A stretch of 64,000 nucleotides of DNA, taken from the NCBI GenBank assembly GCA_958450365.1, contig CAUEEP010000556.1, positions 1 through 64,000 on the forward strand, written 5' to 3'. Under the pieces are notes generated by a model. It was not told the DNA's origin and did no database searches. It was given only the letters and a program-made list of their open reading frames with translations. Source of the DNA: Mesorhabditis belari (taxonomy: Eukaryota; Nematoda; Chromadorea; Rhabditida; Rhabditidae). Shown here piece by piece: positions 1 through 11,079 of this stretch. The stretch's first letter is position 1; every line of letters begins with the position of its first letter. The translations under genes and the position numbers were made by a program.

Positions 1-1036
1 GAAACTCTTACTGTTTGAGTTTTTGAAGTAAATCTTCAAAGTTTAGGCTTTTTCCGAGAGATCGATAGTTTACTTGTTGCCTACATTGCTGATATGGTTG
101 CATGGCAAGTGATGTACAAATCGATCTCATAGCCGTGGCTTTTGGCCTATCGAAACAGTTTGTTACAATATTTGACTTAATTATTTGTTAATAGGAATGC
201 GAGAAACTCCAGACAGAATCCGGGGAAGAGCTGGCTTGAGGAATTGAAGAGAGCGGCCGCTTCGTCCGATGGAATTTCATACGGTGAAATGTCTCTCTCA
301 TAAGAAATGAAGAAAAATCGGGAACGAATTTCGAGGTAAACTATAATAGTTAAGCTGAAAGCTTTATTCTATTAACAGGGATTGTTCAACCTGTCAAACA
401 ATTCTCGATGAATCACTTGGATCGGTGCTTTGGTTCGGTGTTACATGGCGCTGGATGTTGATGTTGATGGGAAAAGTACAAGGTTCGGTTTTGAGAAATG
501 CATTCGTTATTTATTTTTTAGCTTAGGACTTCAGCAACTTATTTTATGGTTGGCAGCGGTGCTGATAAACTTTGTGCTGGTTACTACTCGAGACATAGGC
601 ATTTGATTTGAGAAAATATAGTATATTAGTAGCAAGTAGTAAGTATTAATAAGTAGTATATTTGCTAATATCTTTATTATTTTTAGCAAACCAACATTAA
701 CCAAACCGATTTACCTAGGACGGCGCGATGGGTTTGGCTGATGAGTTGGAAGCAGAATTGATCCGCTCAGGAACACAAAAGGGTCTCGGGGCGCACGGGT
801 GGCAATCGAGCATCAACGCATCATGAAGCTGAGGTTGAAATAAAGTTTGGCATTAAAACTAAAATCTGATTTCAGGCACTGAAATCGATTGGTTCTTCTC
901 TTTCTGCATGGCCTAAACAATTTTGATCGAAGTTTGCAAAAGAATATGCTCGAAAAAAGCAATTGCATTTCTAGAGATGGGAAGATGAAAACAACGCACA
1001 CCGGAAGCATATCTCGACCCAACATGCTGGTCATAA
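1..1036. other. No recognisable gene
   Basis: I see no coding region, RNA gene or clear repeat in the first 860 bases. From about 860 a copy begins of a segment that recurs at 37.78-37.85, 58.86-58.95 and 60.51-60.55 kb (an AGAGATGGGAAGATGAAAAC-type motif after a TTTTTAG-like acceptor), so this may be a duplicated exon start. Reading frames here are short and antisense to one another. Confidence 0.5.
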
Positions 1037-1071
1037 ATGTTTTGCAAAAAGATTCGAAGACTCTGGTTCGG

Positions 1072-1318
1072 CAAAAAGATTCTGGCTTTATCCTTTTTGC
1101 CAGGTAAAATCCACAGGAAAACCAGTAGATCCTGGCTTTATTCTTTTTACAAGGTAAACAGGAAAACCAGTAGATTCCGGCTTTATTCGTTCTACAAGTT
1201 GAATTTCAATGGAAAACCAGTAGATTCTGGCTTTATTCTCTTTGCCAGGTAAAATCTACGCGGAAGAAAGTAGATTCTGGCGTTATTCTCTTTACAAGGT
1301 AAACAGGAAAACCAGTAG
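1072..1318 (+). repeat. About 50-bp minisatellite, 5 units
   Basis: Tandem units built on CCAGTAGATTCTGGCTTTAT followed by a TTTTTACAAGGTAAA segment. The same family occurs as longer arrays at 13.87-14.28 and 36.61-37.41 kb, a short array at 24.75-24.95 kb and a single unit near 49.0 kb. Units vary in length by deletions, which opens reading frames by chance; I regard these as non-coding. Confidence 0.85.
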
Positions 1319-1560
1319 TCTTATCCCTTCCCCTTTCCCCTCATCTTCCCTCTCCTCCCTCTCTACCCTCTCTTTCCTTCCCTCCTCTTCCCTTCCCTCC
1401 TTCCCCAAAAATTTTGCTCAAGGGCATCTGAAAACGCGGTGGTTTGAAATATAATCATTCGAATAATCACCTACTGTTTTTTTCTTGCAATATACAATAC
1501 GACAATTTATCTCGAAAACGTCAATGGCTAAGTCCAGGAGTAATTTCTAAACCGAGACCG
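1319..1560 (+). repeat. Polypyrimidine tract plus conserved tail
   Basis: A C/T-only tract of about 85 bases is followed by a tail (AAAATTTTGCTCAAGGGCAT onward). The whole unit recurs in the same orientation at 14.28-14.52 kb, where it again follows the minisatellite. Minisatellite, pyrimidine tract and tail thus form one composite duplicated block. Confidence 0.8.
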
Positions 1561-2128
1561 ATACCAGAACAGCTCTTCTCTGTGTTTGTGGATTAACCAA
1601 GGATCATCAAGAGGAGGATCGTGGTTAGTACAATTACACATCATTAGTTTTATTCGCAGTTTTAATAAAGCCATTTCCTAAAGCTGCCCGTCTCTAATGC
1701 TCTTGTATCATAACCGATTTTATCAAACCAAAACGAAAACCGCACCGTCATTATGGGGTACTACAGTGCGCTTTAAATTCTTAAACGCACCCTCTAAAAC
1801 AGCGAATTTTGCGTTTTGACCACCGCTACAACTATTAATCATTTTCTATCAGAAAGAGCATGTCTCAAAACCTAAAAACATGAAAAAGAAGCATACTGTA
1901 AAAAGTAAAAATTAATTTTCACAATAGAAACTTTTTGCTAAATCAACCGTTTCAAATTCTTAGAGCCACCCGCCTTTGTTGTTGTTACTTGAAATTTTTC
2001 GTTTTGTTGTGCATATTTTTTTATTAAAAAATTATAGAAATTCCGAGCTCGTTTATGCACCCAAGAAGAAGCCAGAGTATTGTGAACAATCAATAGAATA
2101 TAGTTAGACGAAGTTTTGTTTGATATTT

Positions 2129-2467
2129 CTATAGCCATCGCAGACGTCGTCTCAGAGAGTTGTGACATAAAACCCGATGAGGGACTAAAAATAACGAAAA
2201 GAGCAAAATATAGGAACATAAATTTAGGGGACCTAGCACTAGTTGCTGATTTTTAGTGCCCAATCGGGAGCCGATTGATTGTGTGTCTTCGGGAGGGGAG
2301 TCACGAGAAGAGTTGAGCGATCGCTTACAAGTGATCCGCATGGGGTTTGATTTGGGCTCCCTTGCTCCTGCTTGATCGATCGAGGGGCGGAGGGGATGGC
2401 CGGGAAGGGGGGAAGAACTTTCGGTGGGCCCCTTTAGGCCATTCTTCGCCAAGATCTCTTCGAGTTC
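2129..2467 (-). pseudogene. MITF/TFE-type bHLH-zip gene, zipper-end exon (copy 3)
   Basis: On the minus strand the reading starts with ELEEILAKNGLKGPTESSS, the end of the leucine zipper and the start of a Ser/Pro-rich tail. It matches the exon at 17.65 kb (left arm) and 32.43 kb (right arm), and a fourth copy at 51.6 kb. Here GAACTCGAAGAG is kept without the extra G seen in the left arm. The preceding AG acceptor is missing (CTAC instead), and the downstream exon is shortened compared with the left arm. Flanking intron sequence to about 2,780 is also duplicated at 51.6-51.95 kb, so this is a DNA-level duplicate, not a retrocopy. No bHLH exons are seen beside it. Confidence 0.7.
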
Positions 2468-3018
2468 GTAGGTTTACGTTAAAAATGCGTATCCTTAGTC
2501 TTTTATCTACTCGTTTAACAGGTATCTACACTAATGAAATATAATATTTGAAAAGATCGTCACTTTCCCCGAGTCTGCAACTTCCTAGTTTTACCACTAA
2601 ATAATAAGATTACCACGTGGTCAGCCTTAAAAAGACCTTTCAGAAAATGTATCACACTAATAGTTTAAACTCAAAGCCAAGGTACTGTAGCTGTAAAAAA
2701 CAATTAATAGAATAGGGAAGCCAGTCTAAGCCAAGCCATTTCCCTCACTCGCCCTGACTCGATCGGCGTACTGTTTGAAGCAAAAAAGTTGAGATCATTC
2801 TCAAAGAGCTTCCCAGCCATCAAACAAAGATTTTCTGTGCACTGATTCGATCTGAGAGCCACAAGAAAGCCACAAGAAAACACGTTTTTTGCACTAATTT
2901 TAAAATTTTAATAGCGACAAGTACGAACTTGAAAAAGCATTGTATCAAAATCTTTACAACTTTTTATTGCTAAAACAACAATACTTGAATAACACAAATC
3001 ATGAACACAAAGAATAAA

Positions 3019-3300
3019 CTATTTCCGAAATTTGCATATGCATTTAAGAGAATTCTTATCGATCAAAAAATCATTTTTTATTCCGGCTACTTTCTGATTT
3101 GGACGTTTCTGCAAATCAATAATTTTCAACGCAAACGCAAACCATTTGCCGAGGCTAAAGGAAATTTTGTTATTTTTCCTAGGAACATTTGTTGGGAATC
3201 TTATTGGAAACGTGTCAAAACAATTTTTTTGTTTGAAAATTTGCCAAAAATTTGGTCGCCAAAATGGGCTTCGGTCTCTCATCGCTCCTTTCGCTTTACG
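3019..3300 (-). repeat. Dispersed repeat, inverted copy at 24.31-24.59 kb
   Basis: The segment around TTGGTCGCCAAAATGGGCTT and the following 200 bases recurs in opposite orientation in the spacer of the large palindrome (24.31-24.59 kb). Short pieces also occur at 12.77-12.85 and 24.65-24.69 kb. Both strands have open frames of 90-150 codons, but they are lysine/phenylalanine rich and match nothing I recognise; I treat them as chance. Confidence 0.7.
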
Positions 3301-3479
3301 CATTCAAAAAAGGCACTTTATAGGGTTCAGCATTTTAGCGTTCAGCATTTTAACAAGCATTTTTCTCCCAAAACTAACCACAAATTGATCCAATTTTTGA
3401 GTGATTTTGATGGCTTCATGAAATGGGAGCTCCTGGAAAAAAGCGTTTAAAAATCTTGTAAGAACAATTAGAAGAGCAG

Positions 3480-5470
3480 CTTTTAGCGTTCTCAAATTGA
3501 TATTGCTTCAATTTAAAATTCAACTTAATCTTCAATTACTTGAAATTTTCAACTACCGCCTTCACTTTTGAAAGTTGGTCCACTCGAGGTCGGCCTGAAA
3601 AATGACATGTTTTAAATAAATCAAATTGAAAAGATTTTTTCATTCTAATAACGTTTTTTAATTTAGTCACTAATGGAAAATTTAGTCAAGTAAATTGTGA
3701 AAACTTTTGATTTGATCTTTTGAATAAAAGTCTATTGCCTTCACTCCTCAAAAAGTGAGAAGTGAGAGAAGATTGACAAGAAAAGCGGATTCTGTCATTT
3801 TTTCTGTTTTCTTCATTCTACTACTTCTAGTGAGTACTTGCACTCAATTTTCTCCGTTCGTTTCCTTTTCTCAGCTTTTCTTGGGCCACTTTTGACACTC
3901 CGCCATTCATCCTTACTCCATTTAGAAGCTTTGATATTTTCTGAAATTTCTTTGTTAGCTGCACAGGTGGGCAATCAAAACACGGCAGAAAAAGCTTTTT
4001 AGCTTGCTTTGTTCAATGCCTTTGTTAAATTGCTTTTTTCGATTGCTTTTTCGAAAAAAGCTTCTATTCTACAGCTACAGTCTGTTCCGATTGCTTTGTT
4101 CAACTGCTTCTATTCTACATCTACAGTTTGTTCTACCCATTAAATGTGGGGAAAAGTCGGCTCGAGTCAGGCAAATTGCTTTTAGGCTGTTGCCGAAGCT
4201 TACTTTGTTATTTGTTAACAAGAGAGATGAGAAGAGAGACAAACAACGACAAACAAGAGAGACAAACAACGACATGATAACCACTATGGGCATCCTCCAT
4301 TCATTTAATCCACTCAACAATGACAATTTTTCCTTTTCCTCTGATTTTATTGACCTTAAGCCTTAGGAAGAAAGTGGCTCAAGTTTGAAACCTAAGTTGA
4401 CTAAATTATGTGAGGATTTTTAGTTGGTAAAATACTAATTCCAGAAGATTTTTTCAGGGCAAATTTTGGTTTGATGGCTTAAATTGCAACAAAGTTTTGG
4501 TAAGACAAAAATATGCTAAAATCCGCTACTGTATATACAAAATACAATTGCTAGCATCAATTTTTTGCGAGTGGTTTTAGTTTTGATTAGTTTTGAAATA
4601 TGGATACATAAATTTGTGCTTAAAAATCCCGCAAGTAAAACGATGATTTGACCGTGTAGAGTATAGGTGGTTTGTGAAAAGGGAATGAGGGGGAATGGGA
4701 TGGAAAGAGAAAATGGATTCACAGACCCCGGGACCACCCATCATGTTTTCTTTTCACAATTTTGACCCAAGATTGAGAGCTTCTCCTGTAAATTCTCTAT
4801 TAAAGTGGAAAAAAGTATAAAAGTTTCAAAAATTACCCAAATTGCTTTTAGGCCGTTAAGCTTACATGAATGTTCTAAATTTTACTAGCCAGTGGAGAAA
4901 TAATTACAAATAGACTTTCAAATATTCAATTATCTTTCGATAAAACTCCTCACCACTTTGTAATATTTCTTCCTCAGAGAAATATGAATTTGACTACAAA
5001 AATTACAAATTTGACTACAAAAACCTTGTTCATTGTCTTCTTCTTTTTTATATTCAAGTTCAAAGACTCAACGAAAACATGTCGCTATGATTTTTTTGAT
5101 CAGAAAATTTTTATAATCGTGAAACCAAAGTCCAAAGATATTTTACGATAAAGGAAATGTTTTGATTTTTACGCTTGAGTTTCCAAAAATGAAAAATACT
5201 TATAAGAACAATATTATTTCAAAATTTTGTGCTAAAAGAAGTTTTATAATATTTTTCTTTACATGCATAACTCATAAAATTTACATTTCAGTCTCAATTA
5301 TCATGCAAAACCAAACGTTTAAAAGATTTTTAGCCTAGAAAATTTATGTTTTATAAATTTCCATCTATTTTCTATCAACTCCTTCTAACTTGGATATTTT
5401 GGGAGTTTTCAAACTATCAGTGTCAGAATGGATGCGTCTCCACTCCTGACGGCAAATAAAACCCAAACAA
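3480..5470. other. AT-rich stretch without a recognisable gene
   Basis: Mostly unique AT-rich sequence. 4,004-4,230 is a block duplicated at 39.28-39.39 and 61.48-61.59 kb (around AAAAGTCGGCTCGAGTCAGG), preceded by TTGCTT/CTATTCTACA-type simple repeat as at 46.93-47.05 and 62.08-62.33 kb. A piece near 3,960 (GGGCAATCAAAACACGGCA) recurs at 62.04 kb. I see no splice-consistent coding segment. Confidence 0.45.
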
Positions 5471-5479
5471 TTTGCTTCA

Positions 5480-5600
5480 AATTCAATCCTCATTTGGTTA
5501 CCATCCGGTTCTTTGGTTTCCATTCTTTTCTCATTTGGCTCCCATTCGGTTCCCATTTACTTCCCATTTAGTTCCCATCCGGTTCTCATTTGGTTCCAAA
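5480..5600 (+). repeat. Short tandem repeat, CATTTGGTTCC type
   Basis: About ten degenerate copies of a 10-11 base motif alternating CATTTGGTTCC and CATCCGGTTC. It opens frames on both strands, all explained by the repeat. Confidence 0.7.
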
Positions 5601-5624
5601 AAACAACTACCTGCATCTTTTAGC

Positions 5625-5932
5625 CTGAAAAGGGTTACAGTACTGAAAAGGCTTTCAGTACCGTAACCTTTTCAGGCCTGAAAGCCTTTTCAGGCCTGAA
5701 AGCCCTTTCACTATTGGAAGTAGTTTCAGGCCTGAAAGGCTTTTCAGTACTGCAAGCCTTTTCACTACTGTAAAGCTTTTCAGGCCCCGAAGCCTTTTCA
5801 GTATTGAAAGCCTTTTCAGTACTGAAAGCCTTTTCAGGCCTGAAAGCCTTTTCAGTAAAAGGCGCTAAGTGAAAGCTTTCAGTACTGAAAAGGCTTTCAG
5901 GCCTGAAAAGGGTTTCAGTATTGAAAGAGATT
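5625..5932 (+). repeat. 18-bp palindromic satellite (array 1)
   Basis: Units are CTGAAAGCCTTTTCAG joined by either TA or GC, so every junction reads TTCAGTACTGAA or TTCAGGCCTGAA. The array therefore consists of hairpin-capable 18-mers with a two-state junction. Other arrays: 9.91-10.07, 14.59-14.76, 27.47-27.78, 40.57-40.64 and 47.68-47.81 kb. The stretch 5,741-5,850 matches 27,474-27,580 unit by unit, including shared variant units such as ACTGCAAGCC and GGCCCCGAAG, so those two arrays share recent ancestry. Confidence 0.9.
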
Positions 5933-6110
5933 ATCGTCAGTTAATACTAAAATCGTTCGTCGTCTAAAATCGTCGAGTTTAAAATCGTTAATCAATTTAG
6001 GGCTTTCAAAAGTGGGTTTCTATTGGGGAACGTGAGGCTCATCTCAAAGAGCACATGGTTGGTTGAAAATCAGTTTAGCTACAGTCAAGAAATAAAAATC
6101 AACCAGTTTC

Positions 6111-6250
6111 TTAAATCGATGTTACAACCTTGTAACCATACTTAGGCCGCACTCTGTACATGATGGTGAAACAGTCTTTTAAAAAGTTAACAAAATCCGG
6201 TTTCAGCTTGCGCGCCTCATCACACAAGAAACGAACCAACCGATCGACGT
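6111..6250 (-). CDS. C-terminal exon of an unknown protein (copy A)
   Basis: The minus strand reads 46 codons open to a TAA stop: VDRLVRFLCDEARKLKPDF, then VNFLKDCFTIMYRVRPKYG, ending KVVTSI. To use this frame the exon must start just after GGAATGAG (an AG acceptor behind a TTATTTCAG); the nearer CAG gives frames that stop. At least six related copies lie in the window (7.26, 13.39, 13.78, 35.76, 38.75, 60.94 kb). Only this one and 60,938-61,077 have the full 140 nt without an indel. The protein family is not recognised. Being the best conserved part of a dispersed block, the exon looks like a real coding fragment carried by the repeat. Confidence 0.5.
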
Positions 6251-6529
6251 CTCATTCCTGAAATAAGAACGTTTGAGCACATTAATAGAGGCCTTATTTC
6301 AAAAATCTGCTTATAAACCAAAGGGATGTTTTTTAACCCGCGCCAAAAAGGCTTCGATCCGAGGACTGCGAATGGTTTTTTTGAAAGCGTTGAATAGAGA
6401 AACAAAACAAAACAAAACAAAAATAAAACGTTCAAAACAAAATTTCTCACAATCCAAAAAACCGATTTGTTTCAAGTTTTATATCAAAAAAATCTTTGCA
6501 AACTGCGAATAAAACTAATGATGTGTAAT

Positions 6530-6769
6530 TCGAGGACTATCCACTTGCTTTGCGATAACGCAAGACCGCATGTGGCAAGGAAGGCTCAGGAAAAACTCGA
6601 AGAGTTAGAGTGGCAAGTGCTTCCTCATGCCCCGTATAGTCCCGATATGGCTCCCCCAGATTATAACTTATTTCGGACTATGGAACATTCTCTGCGAGAA
6701 GAACAGCTCAAAGACATCGATGAGATCAACAATTTGGTGGTCAACTTCTTCAACTCAAAGCCCGCTTAA
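6530..6769 (+). mobile_element. Tc1/mariner-family transposase, C-terminal fragment
   Basis: The translation contains DNARPHVA, then APYSPDMAPPDYNLFRTM, then a helical stretch ending VVNFFNSKPA and a stop. The DNARPH block with its catalytic Asp and the SPD-x-APxDYxLF block with the third catalytic Asp are hallmarks of mariner transposases. Only about 75 residues of the 340-350 usual for the family are present. The N-terminal helix-turn-helix and first catalytic Asp are absent, and no terminal repeats are seen, so the element is dead. The stop is followed at once by an inverted piece of tRNA-Val, and the pair recurs at 38.16-38.30, 39.03-39.22 and 61.21-61.43 kb: the fragment was copied as part of a larger block. 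Confidence 0.85.
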
Positions 6770-6775
6770 TGAGAT

Positions 6776-6798
6776 AACCACTACACCACGGGACCGCA
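6776..6798 (-). pseudogene. tRNA-Val 5' half fragment
   Basis: On the minus strand the bases read CGTGGTGTAGTGGTTATC, the acceptor-to-D-arm part (A box) of a tRNA-Val-like sequence. It adjoins the mariner fragment. Similar pieces are at 38.27-38.30, 39.20-39.22 and 61.40-61.43 kb. Confidence 0.65.
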
Positions 6799-6923
6799 GT
6801 AGCCGCTCGGAAATTGACAGGGCTAAAAGGGGCCACATCTGTCAAAAACTGATCTTAAAAAAGGTAGTTTTGTGGAAAAATGGCAGAATGAGTTGAATAG
6901 TTCCTATTTTTAGCTCCAGACCA

Positions 6924-6965
6924 GAGGTCTCGTGGTGTAGTGGTTTTCACATCTATCTAACATAC
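6924..6965 (+). pseudogene. tRNA-Val-like 5' two-thirds
   Basis: Reads GGTCTCGTGGTGTAGTGG, D arm, then CTATCTAACATACACAAGG with an AAC anticodon. The T arm is missing and replaced by GTTAATCG. A duplicate is at 38.42-38.46 kb. The nearly full version is on the minus strand at 39,604-39,671. Confidence 0.65.
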
Positions 6966-7257
6966 ACAAGGTCGTTAATCGTTAAATAAAATCGTTAATC
7001 AATTTAGGGCTTTCAAAAGTGGGTTTCTATTGGGGAACGTGAGGCTCACCTCAAATAACACATGGTTGGTTGAAAATTACTTTATAACAAAGGAAAAACT
7101 TAGCTATAAGAATTTATGGAATGTAGTTTTAAAACAGTGATAGAAATGGAGAAAAAGTTCACAACAGGGCCATCAATTTTTTCAATTAATTCAATTTTTA
7201 TTCTCGAAAATTCCTTGCAGTTTAGCTAGAGTCAAAAAATAAAAATCAACCAGTTTC

Positions 7258-7399
7258 TTAAATCGATGTTACAACCTTGTAACCATACTTATGCCGCACT
7301 CTGTACATGATGGTGAAACAGTCTTTTTAAAAAGTTAACAAAATCCGGTTTCAGCTTGCGCTCCTCATCACACAAGAAACCGAACCAACCGATCAACGT
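7258..7399 (-). pseudogene. C-terminal exon of unknown protein (copy B, frameshifted)
   Basis: Same exon as at 6,111-6,250 but 142 nt long, with extra bases in the TTTTTAAAAAG run and in AAACCGAAC, which break the frame. The stop codon context is intact. Confidence 0.6.
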
Positions 7400-7539
7400 C
7401 TAATTCCTGAAATAAGAACGTTCGAGCACATTAATAGCAGCCTTATTTCAATTTTGTTCACCTAATGTGTTGAATCAGTATCTATCTTTTTTCTCACAAC
7501 ATTGAATTTAAAATTTACCGGCACGTATATCATTCAGCG

Positions 7540-7769
7540 TCAATGTAGTGGGCGTAAGAGCGCCTAATGACATTTTCCTAAATATTAACATCAACTTGGC
7601 TGCTTTGAAAGAGTGTAGCAAATAAATAGGGACTATAAACGAGACAAAAGTAAATTCTTCTTAGTACCTGATCCAAGTTGTGGAAGATAGCATTGCTATA
7701 GCCTAGCAGCCAAGTTGATGTTAATATTTAGGAAAATGTCATTAGGCGCTCTTACGCCCACTACATTGA
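7540..7769. mobile_element. Foldback/MITE element with perfect 65-bp terminal inverted repeats
   Basis: Bases 7,540-7,604 and 7,705-7,769 are perfect reverse complements of 65 nt, starting TCAATGTAGTGGGCGTAAGA and ending TACATTGA. The internal 100 bases carry no coding capacity. No target-site duplication is evident in the flanks. A second complete copy (13,027-13,250) has lost about 6 bases of one terminal repeat. Half copies with one terminal repeat joined to the opposite internal end lie at 36,003-36,150 and 41,679-41,815, and internal sequence plus part of one repeat at 35,620-35,760. The superfamily is unclear. Confidence 0.85.
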
Positions 7770-8416
7770 TTGATGGATGATTCCATTCCAGAAAAGAAAA
7801 AACTCAGTACCTCTCTGAAGTGAGTCCCCTTTCCCTATTGCCCTCACTCCTCAAAAAGGATTGAACATCTACAGTTTGTTCTATTGCTGTTTTCTATTGC
7901 TTCTATCCTACATCTACAGTAGTAAAGGTGTAGGCGATTTGCGAAATTTTCAAACTTCACTTCAAAAACATCTGTTCTTTTTTTTATGGCCAAAAGTTAG
8001 CCAATATAGCCAATATTTTATAGTCTTTTACAGAATTGAATACCTGATCTCTCATTGTTTCATTCATCGAGATTTAGCGGCAAGGAATTCTAAGCTTTCA
8101 CATCACACAGTCATTTATCGTAGCCAAGGCAAAATTGAAATCAATCCTAAAAGCTCAGACTTTATCTTTCTTTCCTTTTCATCAGCAATTTTGGGCTGGA
8201 AAGAGTTCTTAAGCTAACTTGTAAAATCAAGAAATCAATTGCAAATAAATCAATTACCTTTAAATGGCTTCGATAAATTAAGTTTCAAACTTGAGCCAAT
8301 GAAAAATTGTCATTGTTGAGTGGATTGAATGAATGACTGAATAACACAGGTATAGCTAAAAATAAAAATCTGTTTCTCGGAAGGTGACGGGTTTTTCCTC
8401 CTTTTTGTGCAGCTTT

Positions 8417-8557
8417 CGTTGGTGGGGGTGACGGAGTGTTCTGCCCCGGATCCTGATCTCGGCCTGGCGACTCATCTTTCTCTTTGTCACACGCTCGTTG
8501 GTGGGGGTGACGGAGTGTTCTGCCCCGGATCCTGATCTCGGCCTGGCGACTCATCTT
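8417..8557 (+). repeat. 62-bp GC-rich direct repeat, two copies
   Basis: 8,417-8,478 and 8,496-8,557 are near-identical (CGTTGGTGGGGGTGACGGAG ... GGCGACTCATCTT), separated by 17 bases. The G+C content is much higher than the surroundings. No function is apparent. Confidence 0.8.
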
Positions 8558-8683
8558 CACTAGTTACTAGTTCGACGAACGATTGCAAACAAAAGGCAAA
8601 CACAAACACCGTTAAACAAGGCGGATAAAGGCTTAGTTTAAAAAATTAGTTTTGTCGTCACAATTTATTTATATTATTTTTAG

Positions 8684-8761
8684 AGTGGTGTCGTCGCTTG
8701 CTGCGTTTCAAAAGACTTTAATGGTGGTTCCTGCATTGGTGGAGCCGCCTTCTGCAACTAA
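8684..8761 (+). pseudogene. Last exon of Cys-rich secreted peptide gene (5'-truncated copy)
   Basis: This 78-nt exon after ATTATTTTTAG encodes 25 residues with two adjacent Cys followed by two more, then TAA. It is identical or nearly so to 59,651-59,728, and intron and 3' flank are also shared (8.57-9.42 with 59.57-60.39 kb). Upstream, where the signal-peptide and first mature exons should be, sequence diverges at about 8,570, so only the 3' end was copied. A poly(A)-signal-like CAAATAAAA lies about 105 bases downstream of the stop. Confidence 0.65.
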
Positions 8762-9321
8762 AAACCAGAATACCTTTCAATGTTGTCTGCAATCATTTTG
8801 TTTTCTTATATAAACTGAATCGAATGGTTTTTGCACGAAAACAAGAAATTTTTCAAATAAAATTTTTGGTGTCCAGCTATAGTTCTTCGTCCTGGTTTTC
8901 GTTACACTTTGGAGCTTTGATGGGAGCTGAGTTATGCTTTATGCTTCTGTGCTGGGTTGTATAAAAACATCTTTTTTGTAAACGAAAAAGATTTTTTAAT
9001 CTTCAGTTTTGAATACAAATCCACAAAAACAGCAAGCGATTTTGCAATAGCATAACGTTGTGCAGATGGTTCAAAAGTCGTCGCTAGGACACTCCACTTC
9101 AAAAACATCTGTTCTTTTTTTATGGCCAGAAGTTAGCCCAATATTTTATAGTCAAAAGTTAGCCAATCTTTTACAGAATTGAATACCTGATCTCTCATTG
9201 TTTCATTCATCGAGATTTAGCGGGTTTAGTTGGTGAGAATCGACTGATCAAAGTGTTGACATTCGGGATCATGAGATCCCGGTATGAGGGGGATTATTAT
9301 CCGGTCAGTAGGAAAATGGTT

Positions 9322-9412
9322 GTATGAATTTGAATGATTGTAATGATTGTAATGATTATAATGATTGTAATGATTGTAATGAAGGTAATGATTGTAATGA
9401 TGGTAATGATTT
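9322..9412 (+). repeat. AATGATTGT microsatellite
   Basis: Nine-base units AATGATTGT (variants ATGGT, AAGGT) repeated about ten times. A shorter version is at 60.30-60.37 kb in the duplicate block. It gives Asn/Asp or Tyr/Asn/His-rich frames of no significance. Confidence 0.85.
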
Positions 9413-9904
9413 GCACAGATTTGCACGGAGTTGTTTCAACCATTTTCCTTTGCCTTTACTTTCAAAAAAAGTAAAGGCAAAGGCAATGGAGATTAGAGAG
9501 ATCAGCCTTGAACCGTCTGAGATCAACCTTGAACCGTTGATCGGAAGTAATCGAGTTCTTTTTTGGGTGGGTTCGAATCTTCAATCGCGAAATGTTTATT
9601 TTTAACAATGAGATTTACAAATAGTTAGAATATTTTGTTTATTTGCCGCATCATAAAACTTGAATAAATTGAACAAAGCGCGATGTTTTCTGGTAAATAA
9701 AAGCATAACTAATACAGTAATTTCGGTGAAGATGCCTAGTCAACTAAATCAAAACTAAAAATTATCAAAAAATCATAGCGACATGTTTTCGTTGAGTCTT
9801 TGAACTTGAATATGAAAAGAAGAAGAAGATGAACAAGGTCACCTGTGCGGCGCAAGTTCATATTTCTCTGGAAAGAAATATTACAAAGCCTTACACTAAT
9901 CAAA

Positions 9905-10075
9905 GCTTTTCAGTAATGAAAGACTTTTTAGTACTGAAAGCATTTTCAGGCCTGAAAGCGTTTTCTGGACTGAAAGCGTTTTCAGTCCTGAAAGCCTTTC
10001 AGACCTGAAAGTCTTACAGTAATCAATGCTTTTCAGTGCTGAAAACCCTTTCAGGCCTGAAAACGTTTTCTTCTT
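9905..10075 (+). repeat. 18-bp palindromic satellite (array 2)
   Basis: Degenerate CTGAAAGC...TTTTCAG units with TA or GC junctions, as at 5.63-5.93 kb. It is preceded by a TTACACTAATCAAAGCTTTT lead, whose inverted form ends the arrays at 14.76, 40.64 and 47.8 kb, so array ends are conserved. Confidence 0.8.
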
Positions 10076-10102
10076 TTTTGGTGATCTCTCCTACACCAAA
10101 AA

Positions 10103-10138
10103 TCGCTTTGGCTCGCTTTGGCAAGCGAGCCAAAGCGA
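10103..10138. repeat. Perfect 16-bp hairpin, 4-nt loop
   Basis: TCGCTTTGGCTCGCTT pairs exactly with AAGCGAGCCAAAGCGA around the loop TGGC. The stem is GC-richer than its surroundings. One of several perfect short-loop hairpins in the window. Confidence 0.8.
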
Positions 10139-10406
10139 GCCTGATTGTCAGGGTGCCGGGAAATGAATGAAATTGAATTCACGCGTCTTTTTAATAACTT
10201 TGTTGACTTGTTGATTCGAAAATTGTCCAATTTCCCATTTTCCATACAATTATCAAACTATTGGGTTCACTTTTTTAACCGACCGGAGCCGTTGGCAGAA
10301 ATAGCCTCTTCTCCTCCCCCTTAGCAAGCATATGTCAAATAATGCCCGAACTGTATCAATCGGTAGCGATATCTCTCTTTACTTATTTTTCAATTTAGAT
10401 TTGTTG

Positions 10407-10500
10407 CTTGGAAATGTCTCTATAGCAATTTCGCAGCTTTGGAGATGTCTCTATAGCAATTTAGCAGCTTTGGAAATGTCCCTATGGCAAGTTAGTTGTT
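10407..10500 (+). repeat. 32-bp tandem repeat, three units
   Basis: Units of the form TTGGAAATGTCTCTATAGCA plus AATTTAGCAGC, three imperfect copies. Non-coding as far as I can see. Confidence 0.75.
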
Positions 10501-11079
10501 TAGAAATTTTTTTTTTGTGATGCTTTCCCCACTGTGATTTTGGAGTCGAAGAAAAGTGTAGACAAGAATCTTATTGATAAATGCTAAATTAAATTAACCT
10601 TAAGGTCTTGGTGGAGTCAGATCAGCCTTGTTATTATCGAGCTACGACCAATTGTTTTGCCCCTTCTGGAATTCGCCATCTTCCTTCAAATAGTGAATGA
10701 GGGCATCTTCTCAAGATTTTCAGAAAAATCGGAAATCATTTGCACTCAACTTTTTTGAATTTTTAGAATTAATTTTATGCATATTTCATTCAAAACACTT
10801 TCTCAGTTCTTGGATTCAATGGAAGTTTAAACTTTCAAGGATTTTTTCTGGATTATCTTTAGCTTTATCTACGTTGATTGCTTCTAATTCGTTTTTCATT
10901 GGTTTTATGGTTTATTGGAGTCATTTTTAGTAACCATTTATTGGGTTGTTTGATATGGTTTTACAACGAGAAATGGTTATTGCTCTAGATTAACCTAAAA
11001 AGTAGTTTTGATGACACAAGTGACTTTAGCAAGTCATACAAATATCAATTCCAATGACATCTTTTTATTTTTAGATTCA

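Larger units (their letters stand above)
7017..7951 (+). repeat. Left arm of a palindrome (partner 12,849-13,772)
   Basis: This 930-base segment is the near-exact reverse complement of 12,849-13,772; paired positions sum to about 20,790-20,800 throughout. Each arm contains one copy of the C-terminal exon block, one complete foldback element (7,540-7,769 and 13,027-13,250) and a tail ending at GCGAAATTTT. Spacer 4.9 kb. Parts recur at 35.6-36.1 and 41.53-41.80 kb. Confidence 0.9.

Noticed and set aside
3001..3450. 149-codon plus-strand frame
   Set aside because: Lys/Phe-rich, overlapped by an open antisense frame, not preserved in the inverted copy at 24.3 kb.
5625..5932. CRISPR-like array
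   Set aside because: Units are contiguous 18-mers without unique spacers, degenerate, and in an animal genome.
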